In this document: piece after piece, positions 35,350 through 43,490 of the stretch
How the letters are laid out: every line of letters begins with the position of its first letter
Numbering within the stretch: position 1 is the first letter of the stretch
Source: Thermotoga profunda AZM34c06
Lineage (GTDB): Bacteria > Thermotogota > Thermotogae > Thermotogales > DSM-5069
Length of the DNA: 64,000 bases
Assembly (NCBI RefSeq): GCF_000828675.1
Contig: NZ_AP014510.1
Coordinates: 1,817,413-1,881,412 of the forward strand
Reading direction: 5' to 3'
Notes under the pieces: generated by a model
The model's database searches: none
What the model was told of the DNA's origin: nothing
Seen by the model: only the letters and a program-made list of their open reading frames with translations
Translations under genes and position numbers: made by a program

Positions 35350-36052
35350 AGTTTCCTTTGAACTGAAGAGCGTGACTGAGGAATCGATCTTGGTGGTACC
35401 AATTCAAAGAATCGTAAAAGACGTCAGTTTACTCTCGCTTGGATGTAATCAAAACCTTGAAATTGCGCGAGAAGTGGGTTTTGCAGCAGGCATGGTTGCA
35501 CGTTCTTATGGCTTTGAGTATGTCGTCTTTGGAACACTTGATACACTTGATGAATTTGATTCAAATCCACTCGATAGAATTTCTCGTTCTGCATTCATCA
35601 CGGCACAGGTACTCACTTATCTGGGTGAAGGTTTGTTCAACAGTGGTGTCACACCGATTTTGAATGGTTTAGATAAAATAGATCCCAATGTGGTAAGAGC
35701 TTTGATAAATAGAAAAGTGATATATCCTGTTTTCGTGGAGAATGAAGCAAAGATAGACAGACTTAGACAGCTCGGGTATGATGCGGTGTGTGTTTTCATG
35801 GATGGCACAGCGAGTGGTAAATTACCAAAAAATAAAGTAGATTTGAGTGTAGATCTTTCAATAGTTGAAAATGTTCGTAGACAGGTACTCGAAGGTGCTA
35901 TAGTGGTACTCAATAGATCAGAAAAGATCATCAATGTAAATGAACCCTTTGCCAAGACAGGTGTCTTGATCTTTTCCAACGAAGAATGGTTACTCACCCT
36001 GGCAAAGCAGGTTCTCGATGGAGACAGACCTTCAACTGGCAGAACTCCTTGA
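35270..36052 (+). CDS. Short secreted GH3-like protein
   Basis: A 260-residue protein whose ATG follows AAGGAGG with 6-base spacing, inside the HAD gene. The first ~25 residues form a signal peptide (RRIQRVALVFSFLICSSVVLS) encoded in the overlap. Residues ~60-160 resemble the N-terminal barrel of NagZ-type glycoside hydrolase family 3 (EVGFAAGMVARSYGFEYVVFG, NPLDRISRSAFITAQ, GLFNSGVTPILNG). The KHFPGHG motif and the catalytic Asp/His of family 3 are not recognisable, so activity is doubtful. The 3' end overlaps the convergent ispF by 21 bases. Function unknown. Confidence 0.65.
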   Translation: MSLLRRIQRVALVFSFLICSSVVLSIEVSFELKSVTEESILVVPIQRIVKDVSLLSLGCNQNLEIAREVGFAAGMVARSYGFEYVVFGTLDTLDEFDSNPLDRISRSAFITAQVLTYLGEGLFNSGVTPILNGLDKIDPNVVRALINRKVIYPVFVENEAKIDRLRQLGYDAVCVFMDGTASGKLPKNKVDLSVDLSIVENVRRQVLEGAIVVLNRSEKIINVNEPFAKTGVLIFSNEEWLLTLAKQVLDGDRPSTGRTP

Positions 36053-36514
36053 GATCAGACATACTGCTATTGCTGAAACTCCTTCATTCGATTCAAAACC
36101 AAGATGATTCGAACTCTTGAATTTGATCGAAACACATTCTTTTGGTATTTGCATGGCTTTCGATAGATTGGCAATCATTTGATCTCTGTATTCTGAAAGT
36201 CTAACAGCACCACAAACTACAGTTGTATCGAGATTGACTATCTGCCAATTTTCTTTTCTCAACAATTCAGTAATTTTCACAAGCATTTGTAGGCTTGATG
36301 CGTTCTTCCATTCGTCTATTTCTGGAAAATGTACTCCTATATCTTGTAAAGATGCTGCACCGAGCAGAGAATCGATCACTGCATGGCACAGCACATCTGC
36401 ATCTGAATGACCATCAAGACCAAGTGGAAAATCTATTTGAACGCCACCCAGAATGAATTTTCTATCCTTTTTGAAAGGATGCCTGTCAGTTCCTAATCCG
36501 ACTCTCAGATTCAT
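36032..36514 (-). CDS. ispF: 2-C-methyl-D-erythritol 2,4-cyclodiphosphate synthase
   Basis: A 160-residue trimeric enzyme of the MEP isoprenoid pathway. The metal ligands Asp and His appear in GTDRHPF, and the third ligand in GLDGHSDADVL. SLLGAASLQDIGVHFP and FKSSNHLGFESNEG are family motifs. The start ATG overlaps the stop of dnaB by 4 bases, so translation is coupled to the helicase gene. Confidence 0.96.
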   Translation of the reverse strand: MNLRVGLGTDRHPFKKDRKFILGGVQIDFPLGLDGHSDADVLCHAVIDSLLGAASLQDIGVHFPEIDEWKNASSLQMLVKITELLRKENWQIVNLDTTVVCGAVRLSEYRDQMIANLSKAMQIPKECVSIKFKSSNHLGFESNEGVSAIAVCLISRSSAS

Positions 36515-37866
36515 TCTCTTTCCACCTGTTCTACTTCGTAAAAGGAAGCGGTTTTAGGTTCGAACATCAATATCACCGTACCGATTGGTCCATTTCTCTG
36601 CTTGCCTATGATTATTTCAGCTTCATGTGGTTCGTGGATGCGGTCGCTCTTCTTGTAATATTCGTCTCTGTATATGAAAAGGACGGTATCTGCATCTTGT
36701 TCAATCGCGCCAGATTCTCTCAGGTCACTCAAGCGAGGTCTTTTGTCCTCTCGAGCTTCAACGGCACGAGAAAGTTGCGAAAGTGCCACGACAACTATGT
36801 TTAATTCCCTGGATAGAAGTTTTAGAGATCTTGATATCTCCGAAATCTCTTGTTGACGGCTTTCAGAAAAACCACCACGTACGTGCATTAGTTGTAGATA
36901 ATCGATGAAAATAGCGTCTATATTGTACTCTCTCTTCATTCTTCGAGCTTTTGCACGCAATGTCCTTGGATCTAATGAAGGTTCATCGTCAACGATTAAA
37001 TTCGCTTTGTAAAGTACTGATGCACCCACAGTCAATCTTTCCCATTCTTCGTTGGACAAAAAACCCGTTCGAAGTTTGTGCAAATCAACCCTTGACTCTG
37101 TACAGAGTAATCTCTGGGCGAGTTGTTCTTTTGACATCTCCAGACTGAAAAGACCAACAGAAAGATTGAATTTAACAGCCATATTTCGTGCTATTGTCAG
37201 TGCGAAGGCGGTTTTTCCAACTGAAGGGCGAGCTGCAACGATTACAAGATCGGATTTGTGAAAGCCTGTCGTTTGCCTATCAAGGGATTTTAGACCTGTC
37301 GGTAAACCACTTACAACTGCCCCCGGCTCCAAAACATTTGAACTCCTTGCCCTTAATTCTTCAAGGTTTTCAAACACCTGATGCATAATCACGCCAATAT
37401 GTTCATAAGTCTTTGTGGTTCGAGACTCTGCGATATCAAAAACAACTCTTTCGGCTTCATCAAGGATATCATCGACTTCTTTTTCTCCATAAGCTGACTC
37501 GACGATATTTCTCCCTGCTTCTATGAGACTTCGTAAGATAGATTTATCTCTGACTATCTTCGCATAGTGCATCACATGAGCCGAAGTGGGTACAGCCTCT
37601 GCCAGTTTTGCCACGTCCAAATCACTACCTACAAACTTCATCTGCCCGTTTTTTTTCAACTCTTCGCAGACAGAGAGTATGTCGATAGGATCTCCTTTTT
37701 CATAGAGTCTTTCCATCACTGAAAAAATGGCTTGATGTTTTTTTGAATAGAAATCCCCATTTCTGAGTATTTCCATCACATCGTTGACAACACTTGGATC
37801 TATCAAAATACTTCCCAGTACCGCTTCTTCCGCTTCAAGGTTATTAGGTGGGATCATCTGGGTCAT
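36511..37866 (-). CDS. dnaB: Replicative DNA helicase
   Basis: A 451-residue hexameric 5'-3' helicase. The N-terminal domain (~1-150, MIPPNNLEAEEAVLGSIL) is followed by a linker and a RecA-like domain with Walker A ARPSVGKTAFA, the H1a region LFSLEMSKEQLAQRLL, Walker B AIFIDYLQLM and VVALSQLSRAVEAREDKRPRLSDLRESGAIEQDAD near the end. No intein is present. ATG is preceded by GGGAGTGATTAC. It is the first gene of a dnaB-ispF pair. Confidence 0.97.
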   Translation of the reverse strand: MTQMIPPNNLEAEEAVLGSILIDPSVVNDVMEILRNGDFYSKKHQAIFSVMERLYEKGDPIDILSVCEELKKNGQMKFVGSDLDVAKLAEAVPTSAHVMHYAKIVRDKSILRSLIEAGRNIVESAYGEKEVDDILDEAERVVFDIAESRTTKTYEHIGVIMHQVFENLEELRARSSNVLEPGAVVSGLPTGLKSLDRQTTGFHKSDLVIVAARPSVGKTAFALTIARNMAVKFNLSVGLFSLEMSKEQLAQRLLCTESRVDLHKLRTGFLSNEEWERLTVGASVLYKANLIVDDEPSLDPRTLRAKARRMKREYNIDAIFIDYLQLMHVRGGFSESRQQEISEISRSLKLLSRELNIVVVALSQLSRAVEAREDKRPRLSDLRESGAIEQDADTVLFIYRDEYYKKSDRIHEPHEAEIIIGKQRNGPIGTVILMFEPKTASFYEVEQVERE

Positions 37867-37894
37867 GTAATCACTCCCAATAGAAAATTTAACA

Positions 37895-37921
37895 CAAAAA
37901 ACGGAGCCAAAGAAGCTCCGT
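37895..37921 (-). terminator. Terminator of the tRNA-Ala transcript
   Basis: On the minus strand ACGGAGC and GCTCCGT pair around a 7-base loop and are followed by TTTTTT. It begins 3 bases after the encoded CCA of tRNA-Ala. Confidence 0.88.
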
Positions 37922-37923
37922 CC

Positions 37924-37999
37924 TGGTGGAGCCGATGGGACTCGAACCCACGGCTTCTACCTTGCGAAGGTAGCGCTCTCCCAGCTGAGCTACGGCCCC
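37924..37999 (-). tRNA. tRNA-Ala (anticodon CGC)
   Basis: A 76-base tRNA with encoded CCA. The acceptor stem GGGGCCG/CGGCTCC contains the G3-U70 pair that marks alanine tRNAs. The anticodon loop is TTCGCAA, anticodon CGC, reading GCG. The D arm (GCTCAGCTGGGAGAGC) and T arm (GTGGGTTCGAGTCCCAT) are standard. Confidence 0.97.
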
Positions 38000-38008
38000 G
38001 ACACACAA

Positions 38009-38037
38009 ATTATAATCTCATCTTTTGAAACTTTCAA
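38009..38037 (-). promoter_or_regulatory. Promoter of tRNA-Ala
   Basis: On the minus strand TTGAAA (38032-38037), a 17-base spacer and TATAAT (38009-38014), ten bases before the tRNA 5' end. The -35 overlaps the last bases of the TetR gene. Confidence 0.88.
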
Positions 38038-38591
38038 CTTTCTTTCATCAAACCACGCAGGATTAGAGTTTGTATGGCTTCAGTCGCAGAAGATCCACTC
38101 ATGACCTGAGCAATTAACTTCGCAGCGGCTTTTGGATCTACATCTGGATGAACAATTTGATTTTCTTTGCCTTCTTCGATGAGTTTTGCAACTCTGTCAA
38201 CAAAAACATCATATCGTTCTTTCAGTCGCGACCAGGTTGCTTCAGGATTGTCGATGTTGCTGCTGAGAACAGCTGGTCTTTCTCTTTCTATGACTCTGGA
38301 CAAGACCTTTCTGCTTGTGACGAAATCTATGTAAGCCTTCAAGAATCGCTTGATCTTTTTCACATAATAATTTTCATTTTCTATTTCTTTGAAGATGTGT
38401 TTTTCGAGTTCTTCAAGTGCATTATTCCAGATCTCTTCAAAAAGAATTTCTTTGCTGGGAAAGTAATAGTATATTAACGCTTTACGCACACCAGCGCGTT
38501 GTGCTATTTCCTCAACACTCACACCATCAAAACCTTTTTCAGAGAAAGCAGTTCTCGCAGCCTCAAGAATCCTTTCACGTGTATCTGACAT
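38034..38591 (-). CDS. TetR-family transcriptional repressor
   Basis: A 185-residue TetR-type regulator. The N-terminal helix-turn-helix is clear (ERILEAARTAFSEKGFDGVSVEEIA, then RKALIYYYFPSKEILF). The rest is a helical ligand-binding and dimer domain. It starts 42 bases after the radical SAM gene on the same strand, so the two probably share an operon. A palindrome over the operon promoter (40100-40113) is a good candidate for its operator. The inducer is unknown. Confidence 0.9.
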   Translation of the reverse strand: MSDTRERILEAARTAFSEKGFDGVSVEEIAQRAGVRKALIYYYFPSKEILFEEIWNNALEELEKHIFKEIENENYYVKKIKRFLKAYIDFVTSRKVLSRVIERERPAVLSSNIDNPEATWSRLKERYDVFVDRVAKLIEEGKENQIVHPDVDPKAAAKLIAQVMSGSSATEAIQTLILRGLMKES

Positions 38592-38633
38592 TTTTTCACT
38601 CCTTGCCAGTACAAGGAAGTGAGGGAATCTCCC

Positions 38634-40082
38634 TCACTTCAATTTCTTATCTACGGCAAGAGCTTCCTCCTTGTTCATGTATCGTTTCATGCGAGTTTCG
38701 TAGTTGTATATTCCTCTGTTGACGGGATATCTATCAACATATCCATGTTCATACCATAACTTGTCGGCATAGGTCTTCCATTCTTCAGCTAATTTGTCGA
38801 GTTCCTCTGCCAGATCTTCTACAACCCTTTCTGAACCTTCGTGTTGTGGTATCGCATTGAAATGTTTAACCATGGCTCTGTAGACTTTTGGATTGTCGAT
38901 AATAGGACATGGTCTGAACAAGTTATTTGAATACGGTACCATTCGTTTATAGGACTCAAAGAATGGTGATTTGAGTATTTCCAAAACTGATTTTTCTCTG
39001 ATACTGTCAACTGCAAACTGCTGGAAGACACAGGGTTCAACGTATCCCTTAGCGTTGACGTGGAAGTATTTCGCACCGGCTGCGAGACAACCATGGGTCA
39101 AAAAGCCATGATTCCAGAAGTCTGCCACAAATGCAAACTTTCCTCCAAGCCTGACTTCGTCTGTTTTGAAGAATCTCTCGTATCTTTGCTGAGCTGTTGG
39201 GACAAGGTCCATCGACGCGTTAATTCCCACAGGCATGTACTGGAAGACCCAGGCATAGACAACCTGTTGTTCTTCGAGAAATTTCCAAAATTCGTCTTTC
39301 ATCAACGTGTCGTGATTCATTCTGGTTGCAGTTATTGAAGCTCCAAAAGGCACACCATATTTTCTGAGTCTTTCCCAAGTTTCCATAATGCTCTTGAAAA
39401 CGCCTCTACCACGTCTCCAGTCTGTATCGAGTTCAAAGCCTTCAACGGATATCGCCGGGGTTGCGTTCCCGAGTTTCGAAAGTTTCTCAGCAACTTCATC
39501 GGTTATCAACGTACCGTTTGTGTAAATGAGGAAATAATTGTCATCGAATTCTTCAAATATTTCCAATAGATGAGGCCAATAGAATGGTTCTCCACCAGTG
39601 ATAACCCAGAAGTAGATTCCCAATTCGTTGGCTTCTCTTATAACTTTTTCAACCTCTTCTTTTGTGAGCTCATACTTTCGACCATACATTCCCGCATAAC
39701 AACCCACGCAGTTCAAATTGCAAGCATAAGTTGGACTTATAACACCGAGTTTTGGCAGAACAACTTTGTGTTCATGCATTTTCTGCTGTCTTAATGGTTC
39801 ACCAATTGCAAATTCGTTGATGATGAGGTTGTTTATTATTTTCTCCACACACTTTGGACTCGATCTTCTAAAAACATTCACCCAGCTTGTTATCATCGGG
39901 TGCTTTTCCTTTGCCATGATCGCCAATTTCTTCAAAGCGCTCTTTGATGGTTCCCTTGTGAACGCGCTGAGTGTCGAAAAAAGTCTGTAAAGACCATCTT
40001 CATCGGTGTGATGAAGAACTGCTGAGACAAGCTTTCCCGCTTGCCTGTAAATCGCACCTTTAATTCCTCCCACCACAGGCAT
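38634..40082 (-). CDS. Radical SAM enzyme with SPASM-like C terminus
   Basis: A ~482-residue radical S-adenosylmethionine enzyme. The cluster motif is CNLNCVGC (about residues 120-127), with TGGEPFYWP as the SAM-binding GGE motif. The C-terminal part HGCLAAGAKYFHVNAKGYVEPCVFQ and FRPCP resembles a partial SPASM/twitch region that may hold an extra cluster. The first ~110 residues are helical and hydrophobic in places. The second of two ATGs (40080-40082) has proper spacing from AGGAGG. A TetR gene follows. The reaction is unknown; membrane-lipid modification is one possibility (see findings). Confidence 0.88.
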   Translation of the reverse strand: MPVVGGIKGAIYRQAGKLVSAVLHHTDEDGLYRLFSTLSAFTREPSKSALKKLAIMAKEKHPMITSWVNVFRRSSPKCVEKIINNLIINEFAIGEPLRQQKMHEHKVVLPKLGVISPTYACNLNCVGCYAGMYGRKYELTKEEVEKVIREANELGIYFWVITGGEPFYWPHLLEIFEEFDDNYFLIYTNGTLITDEVAEKLSKLGNATPAISVEGFELDTDWRRGRGVFKSIMETWERLRKYGVPFGASITATRMNHDTLMKDEFWKFLEEQQVVYAWVFQYMPVGINASMDLVPTAQQRYERFFKTDEVRLGGKFAFVADFWNHGFLTHGCLAAGAKYFHVNAKGYVEPCVFQQFAVDSIREKSVLEILKSPFFESYKRMVPYSNNLFRPCPIIDNPKVYRAMVKHFNAIPQHEGSERVVEDLAEELDKLAEEWKTYADKLWYEHGYVDRYPVNRGIYNYETRMKRYMNKEEALAVDKKLK

Positions 40083-40099
40083 AATCATACCTCCTTTAC

Positions 40100-40113
40100 T
40101 GACTGGTCGGTCA
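40100..40113. promoter_or_regulatory. Candidate TetR operator over the radical SAM promoter
   Basis: TGACTGGTCGGTCA is a 14-base imperfect palindrome (TGAC...GTCA) of the type bound by many TetR regulators. It lies just downstream of a -10-like CATAAT (40115-40120 on the minus strand) and before the ribosome site, so binding would block initiation. Confidence 0.6.
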
Positions 40114-40157
40114 AATTATGAAGGATGTAAATGACTTTTGAATTAACATAAGGTAAC

Positions 40158-41390
40158 TTAATTGTTGCGCAGCAGATTCAACCTCTCCCACACCACTTTT
40201 GCGGCGCGGGTATCGTCTTCATTGTAGTCCAAGACCGTTTTCAAATAGAGTTCATCGTGTGTGTTCAACCAGAGTTGGAAATATCTACTTGCCCTTAAAC
40301 CATCGAGGTTCGTTCTCCAATGAAAGCCATACAAACGGGCCACACTCTTCAGAGAATAGGTGAAAAGTGGGAGAGCAACGTGTTTAGAGAGAATCTGGTA
40401 AATATCAGCGAATCTTTTTTTGATTTTTGAGAATACAGGTTTCAGGTCTGACCATCTTTCTGATAGGCTGGAAAATCTCGATGGTTCATAAGCACAATAA
40501 TGATAAATCGGACCATCGGTTTGATCAAGAAAATCGATGGTATCTGCAAAAACTCTGTATTCTTGTTCTTCGTTCTCGCACAAGAATGGAATATATTTAT
40601 CATTCACAAGTACACCAAATAGATAATCAAAATTTCTGCTGGTGTGTGACTCAATGTCAAGAAAAATGCCATCTGGGAGCTCTTGATATTGGGAGAGGAC
40701 TACTTCCTTTTTTTCGATAAGAGCTAATGCTTTTTTCTTGAGTTTTTCAAGGCTTTCTTTGGAAATATCCTTCAGTTCTTGAATTTGAATGATCGCCGAT
40801 AAATTATTGACGCCTTCTTCAATCAATTTGATTCTTGTTTTATCACTCAACCCATGAATTGCCAACAAGTCTTGTTTTTCTACTAAAACACCAGTACAGT
40901 CTAAAACATGGGGACAAGTTTTACACTGTGAGACAGGTTTAGGTTCTGGTAAATCTTGCATTCTCAACTCTGCGAGATTTTCGATCAAGGCAAACAAGCG
41001 TGTCAAACCATCTCTCCAATCGATTCGTTTTGTGAAATATGGTGAAACTATAATCACCTCTGAGACGATGTATCCTACGCTTGAAAAAATATAACCATGG
41101 AAAGCGGCTTCTGTTATGTATTTATTCTTAAAAGTTTTGGCGCTTTTGTTGAGTATTATCTTCCATTTATCGCCATCTGGAACAACTGCTTGTGGATCAG
41201 ATACAAGATTCAATCCAAACAATTCTGTACTCAAAATAGGTTTTTCAACTGAAAAACCGAGTTTCATCATTTCTCTGGTTTCCTGTTCAGAAATAATACC
41301 CCGCTTGTTTTTATACTCTTTTTCTAAACAATATCTTCTTGGACATATCAAAAATTGTTCTACATCCTCGAACCAGATTTCTTCATCCAT
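40158..41390 (-). CDS. TM0106-type nuclease: Cas4-like plus RNase-H-like exonuclease
   Basis: A ~410-residue fusion. The N-terminal half (~1-190) is RecB/Cas4-like with the Fe-S cysteines kept: one in LICPRRYC and three in CKTCPHVLDC. The RecB catalytic motif is not convincing; where (D/E)xK is expected the sequence reads KIILNKSA. A helix-hairpin-helix-like stretch (LLAIHGLSDKTRIKLIEEGVNNLSAI) follows. The C-terminal part (~240-410) is a DEDD exonuclease: FLDIESH, HYCAYEPSRF, DIYQIL and YNEDDTRA. ATG 41390 is 7 bases after GGTGG and overlaps the hutH stop. It is probably involved in DNA repair or processing. Confidence 0.8.
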   Translation of the reverse strand: MDEEIWFEDVEQFLICPRRYCLEKEYKNKRGIISEQETREMMKLGFSVEKPILSTELFGLNLVSDPQAVVPDGDKWKIILNKSAKTFKNKYITEAAFHGYIFSSVGYIVSEVIIVSPYFTKRIDWRDGLTRLFALIENLAELRMQDLPEPKPVSQCKTCPHVLDCTGVLVEKQDLLAIHGLSDKTRIKLIEEGVNNLSAIIQIQELKDISKESLEKLKKKALALIEKKEVVLSQYQELPDGIFLDIESHTSRNFDYLFGVLVNDKYIPFLCENEEQEYRVFADTIDFLDQTDGPIYHYCAYEPSRFSSLSERWSDLKPVFSKIKKRFADIYQILSKHVALPLFTYSLKSVARLYGFHWRTNLDGLRASRYFQLWLNTHDELYLKTVLDYNEDDTRAAKVVWERLNLLRNN

Positions 41391-42897
41391 ACTCATTCCA
41401 CCAATCATGTGCGACCAGTTTGACTTTTTCCTTAACGAAGGAATGAACTCTGAGAAATTGATCATTGAGAAAGGTATCATCAAGATTGTTTTCTAAAAGT
41501 GGTCTGACTTGGTCAGCCAATGACTCGTTTTGAATCGAAGATTTCATTGGACGGCGAAATTCAAGGGCTTTCACAGCACACATTAATTCGATGGAAGCTA
41601 ACGCAACGATGTTTTCTAAAATCTTTAAAACTTTGAGACATGCATTCATTCCCATACTCACATGATCTTCTTGATAGGCACTTGTTGGAATCGAATCGAC
41701 TGATGCCGGATGTGACAAAATCTTGTTCTCATTGCACAGAGCAGCGGCTGTGTACTGCCAGATCATATAACCGGAGTTGAGACCGCCTCTTTGTGCTAAG
41801 AAAGGCGGTAGACCCTCATTCACCTTTGGATTTAAAAGTCTATCGATTCTTCTTTCAATCATATTTCCAAGATCTGCAAGTGCTATTGAAAGAAAGTCCG
41901 CGGCAAATGCCAGAGGTTCTCCATGGAAATTACCCTGGGATATAACTTGGTCATCAAAGACTAAGGGGTTATCTGTTGCGGAATTGATCTCTGTTTGCAC
42001 GATATTTTTGACATAATTTATCGTATCTAAAACTGCTCCATAGACCTGTGGCACACATCTCAATGAATAGGCATCTTGTACTCGAGAACAATTTCTATGG
42101 GATTCTCTTATCTGACTATTCTCAAGGAGTTTTTTCATCAACTTTGCAATTATTTTCTGACCTTCATGCGGCCTTGCAAGCCAAACAACATCTTCATAAG
42201 CATCAGGAGAGGCAAAAAGAACATCAGCCGACAAGGAAGCAATTTGAGTTGCAAGATGTATTAAATTTAAAGCATCATTAATTGCTATGCATAAATTTGC
42301 CGACATCGCTTGTGTGCCGTTCACAAGACTCAGTCCTTCTTTTTCGGCTAAACGTATAGGCTCTACATGTTTTTCTTTTAAAACTTTATCTGATGGCACC
42401 TTTTTGCCATTCTCCAACACATAGCCTTCACCAATGATCACCAAAGCCATGTGCGCAAGTGGAGATAGATCGCCGCTGGCACCCACAGATCCCTTTGCCG
42501 GGACAAAGGGAGTGATTCCTTTGTTGAGGAGTTCACAAATCTTTTCAACCACAATGGGTCTAACCCCAGAAAAACCAAGAGCCAAAGAGTTTGCCCTTAT
42601 TAGCATCATTGCTCGAACGACTTCTTCGTTGAATGGTTCACCAATCCCACAAGCATGTGAAAGTAGAATATTGTGCTGAATCTTGATTAAATCATCATTT
42701 GAGATCTTTGTTGTTGCAAGAGCACCAAAACCTGTGTTAACACCATAAACGGTTTTTTCGCTTTGGAGGATCTGTTCTACAACTTGCCTACTTTTTTGCA
42801 TTTTTTCGATCGATTTTGGTGAAAGCGAGACCTGCTCAAAATACCTGGCAACCTTGACAACATCTTGTATCGTCATAAACTCACCAATTACAACCAC
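41383..42897 (-). CDS. hutH: Histidine ammonia-lyase
   Basis: A 504-residue aromatic amino-acid ammonia-lyase that converts histidine to urocanate. The MIO-forming tripeptide is in GSVGASGDLSPLAHMA (about residue 145). Other family segments are YGVNTGFGAL, NGTQAM, SATDNPLVF and QEDHVSMGMNA. The GTG at 42897 follows GGGGG by 7 bases and gives the family N terminus VVVIGEFMTIQDVVKVAR. No hutU or hutI gene is in the window, so the rest of the pathway must be elsewhere or absent. Confidence 0.93.
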   Translation of the reverse strand: MVVIGEFMTIQDVVKVARYFEQVSLSPKSIEKMQKSRQVVEQILQSEKTVYGVNTGFGALATTKISNDDLIKIQHNILLSHACGIGEPFNEEVVRAMMLIRANSLALGFSGVRPIVVEKICELLNKGITPFVPAKGSVGASGDLSPLAHMALVIIGEGYVLENGKKVPSDKVLKEKHVEPIRLAEKEGLSLVNGTQAMSANLCIAINDALNLIHLATQIASLSADVLFASPDAYEDVVWLARPHEGQKIIAKLMKKLLENSQIRESHRNCSRVQDAYSLRCVPQVYGAVLDTINYVKNIVQTEINSATDNPLVFDDQVISQGNFHGEPLAFAADFLSIALADLGNMIERRIDRLLNPKVNEGLPPFLAQRGGLNSGYMIWQYTAAALCNENKILSHPASVDSIPTSAYQEDHVSMGMNACLKVLKILENIVALASIELMCAVKALEFRRPMKSSIQNESLADQVRPLLENNLDDTFLNDQFLRVHSFVKEKVKLVAHDWWNEYG

Positions 42898-42957
42898 TCG
42901 ATCGCCCCCAAACTATGTTTACCATTCATAGTATAGCGAAAAAACATGATTTAATTG

Positions 42958-42966
42958 TGATATACT
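42958..42966 (+). promoter_or_regulatory. Extended -10 promoter of the zap-mur-rap-lys operon
   Basis: TGA-TATACT is an extended -10 element, 23 bases before the TTG start at 42989. No clear -35 is seen. It should drive the long plus-strand operon. Confidence 0.6.
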
Positions 42967-42988
42967 TTATTTCCAAGGGGTGAAAACG

Positions 42989-43243
42989 TTGGACAAACTC
43001 AACGAACTTGAGGTTCTCGTTGATAGAGTTTTACAAGATTACAAAAGATTAAAAGAGGAGAATGAACAACTTTGGAATCAGATGAACGAAGCATTGAGTA
43101 GAATTGAAAGACTGGATAAGGAAAAAAGAGAACTCGAGACACTTGTAGAAAATTATCGCAATTCTTTGACGTCACTGGTCGAAAGATTGCAGAAAATAAT
43201 AGGAGTTACGGAGAATGCATATGAGGAAAAGTATCACAATTAG
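42989..43243 (+). CDS. Short coiled-coil protein, ZapB-like
   Basis: An 84-residue protein that is almost entirely heptad coiled coil (LDKLNELEVLVDRVLQDYKRL, KRELETLVENYRNSL). ZapB and similar division-site proteins have this size and form. A GTG at 42980 is in the ribosome site; TTG 42989 is 8 bases after AAGGGG. It overlaps zapA. The pair probably acts at the FtsZ ring (inference). Confidence 0.65.
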   Translation: MDKLNELEVLVDRVLQDYKRLKEENEQLWNQMNEALSRIERLDKEKRELETLVENYRNSLTSLVERLQKIIGVTENAYEEKYHN

Positions 43244-43490
43244 ACTCGGTGAGAGAACGTATGATCTCATGACTGATGCAAATGAGGAAGAACTTATAAA
43301 TATTCTGAATCGTCTTCAGACTCAGTATTCTCAACTCAAAAATAGTGTACAAGACGCCGAAATAGATGAAATTCTACTCGTAATGCTTGCGAATGCTTTA
43401 TTGGATCAAGTGAGATATGAAAAGACTATCTCACAATTGGTTACAAAACTCAGTCAGTTTGTTGATAGGAAAGAGGGGAAGACAAGTTGA
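43221..43490 (+). CDS. zapA: Cell-division protein ZapA-like
   Basis: An 89-residue ZapA-type protein that binds and bundles FtsZ. The N-terminal beta part (KSITIRLGERTYDLMTDANEEEL) followed by a long helix (MLANALLDQVRYEKTISQLV) is the family form. ATG 43221 follows GGAG by 7 bases. It overlaps murI by 4 bases. Confidence 0.75.
   Translation: MRKSITIRLGERTYDLMTDANEEELINILNRLQTQYSQLKNSVQDAEIDEILLVMLANALLDQVRYEKTISQLVTKLSQFVDRKEGKTS

Noticed and set aside
34546-36052. HAD gene and GH3-like gene as one frameshifted gene
   Set aside because: The HAD protein is complete with motif IV and a normal length, and the second gene has its own strong ribosome site and signal peptide.
40158-41390. The Cas4-like gene as a sign of a CRISPR system
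   Set aside because: No repeats or other cas genes occur in the window; TM0106-type proteins are usually stand-alone and carry a C-terminal exonuclease.
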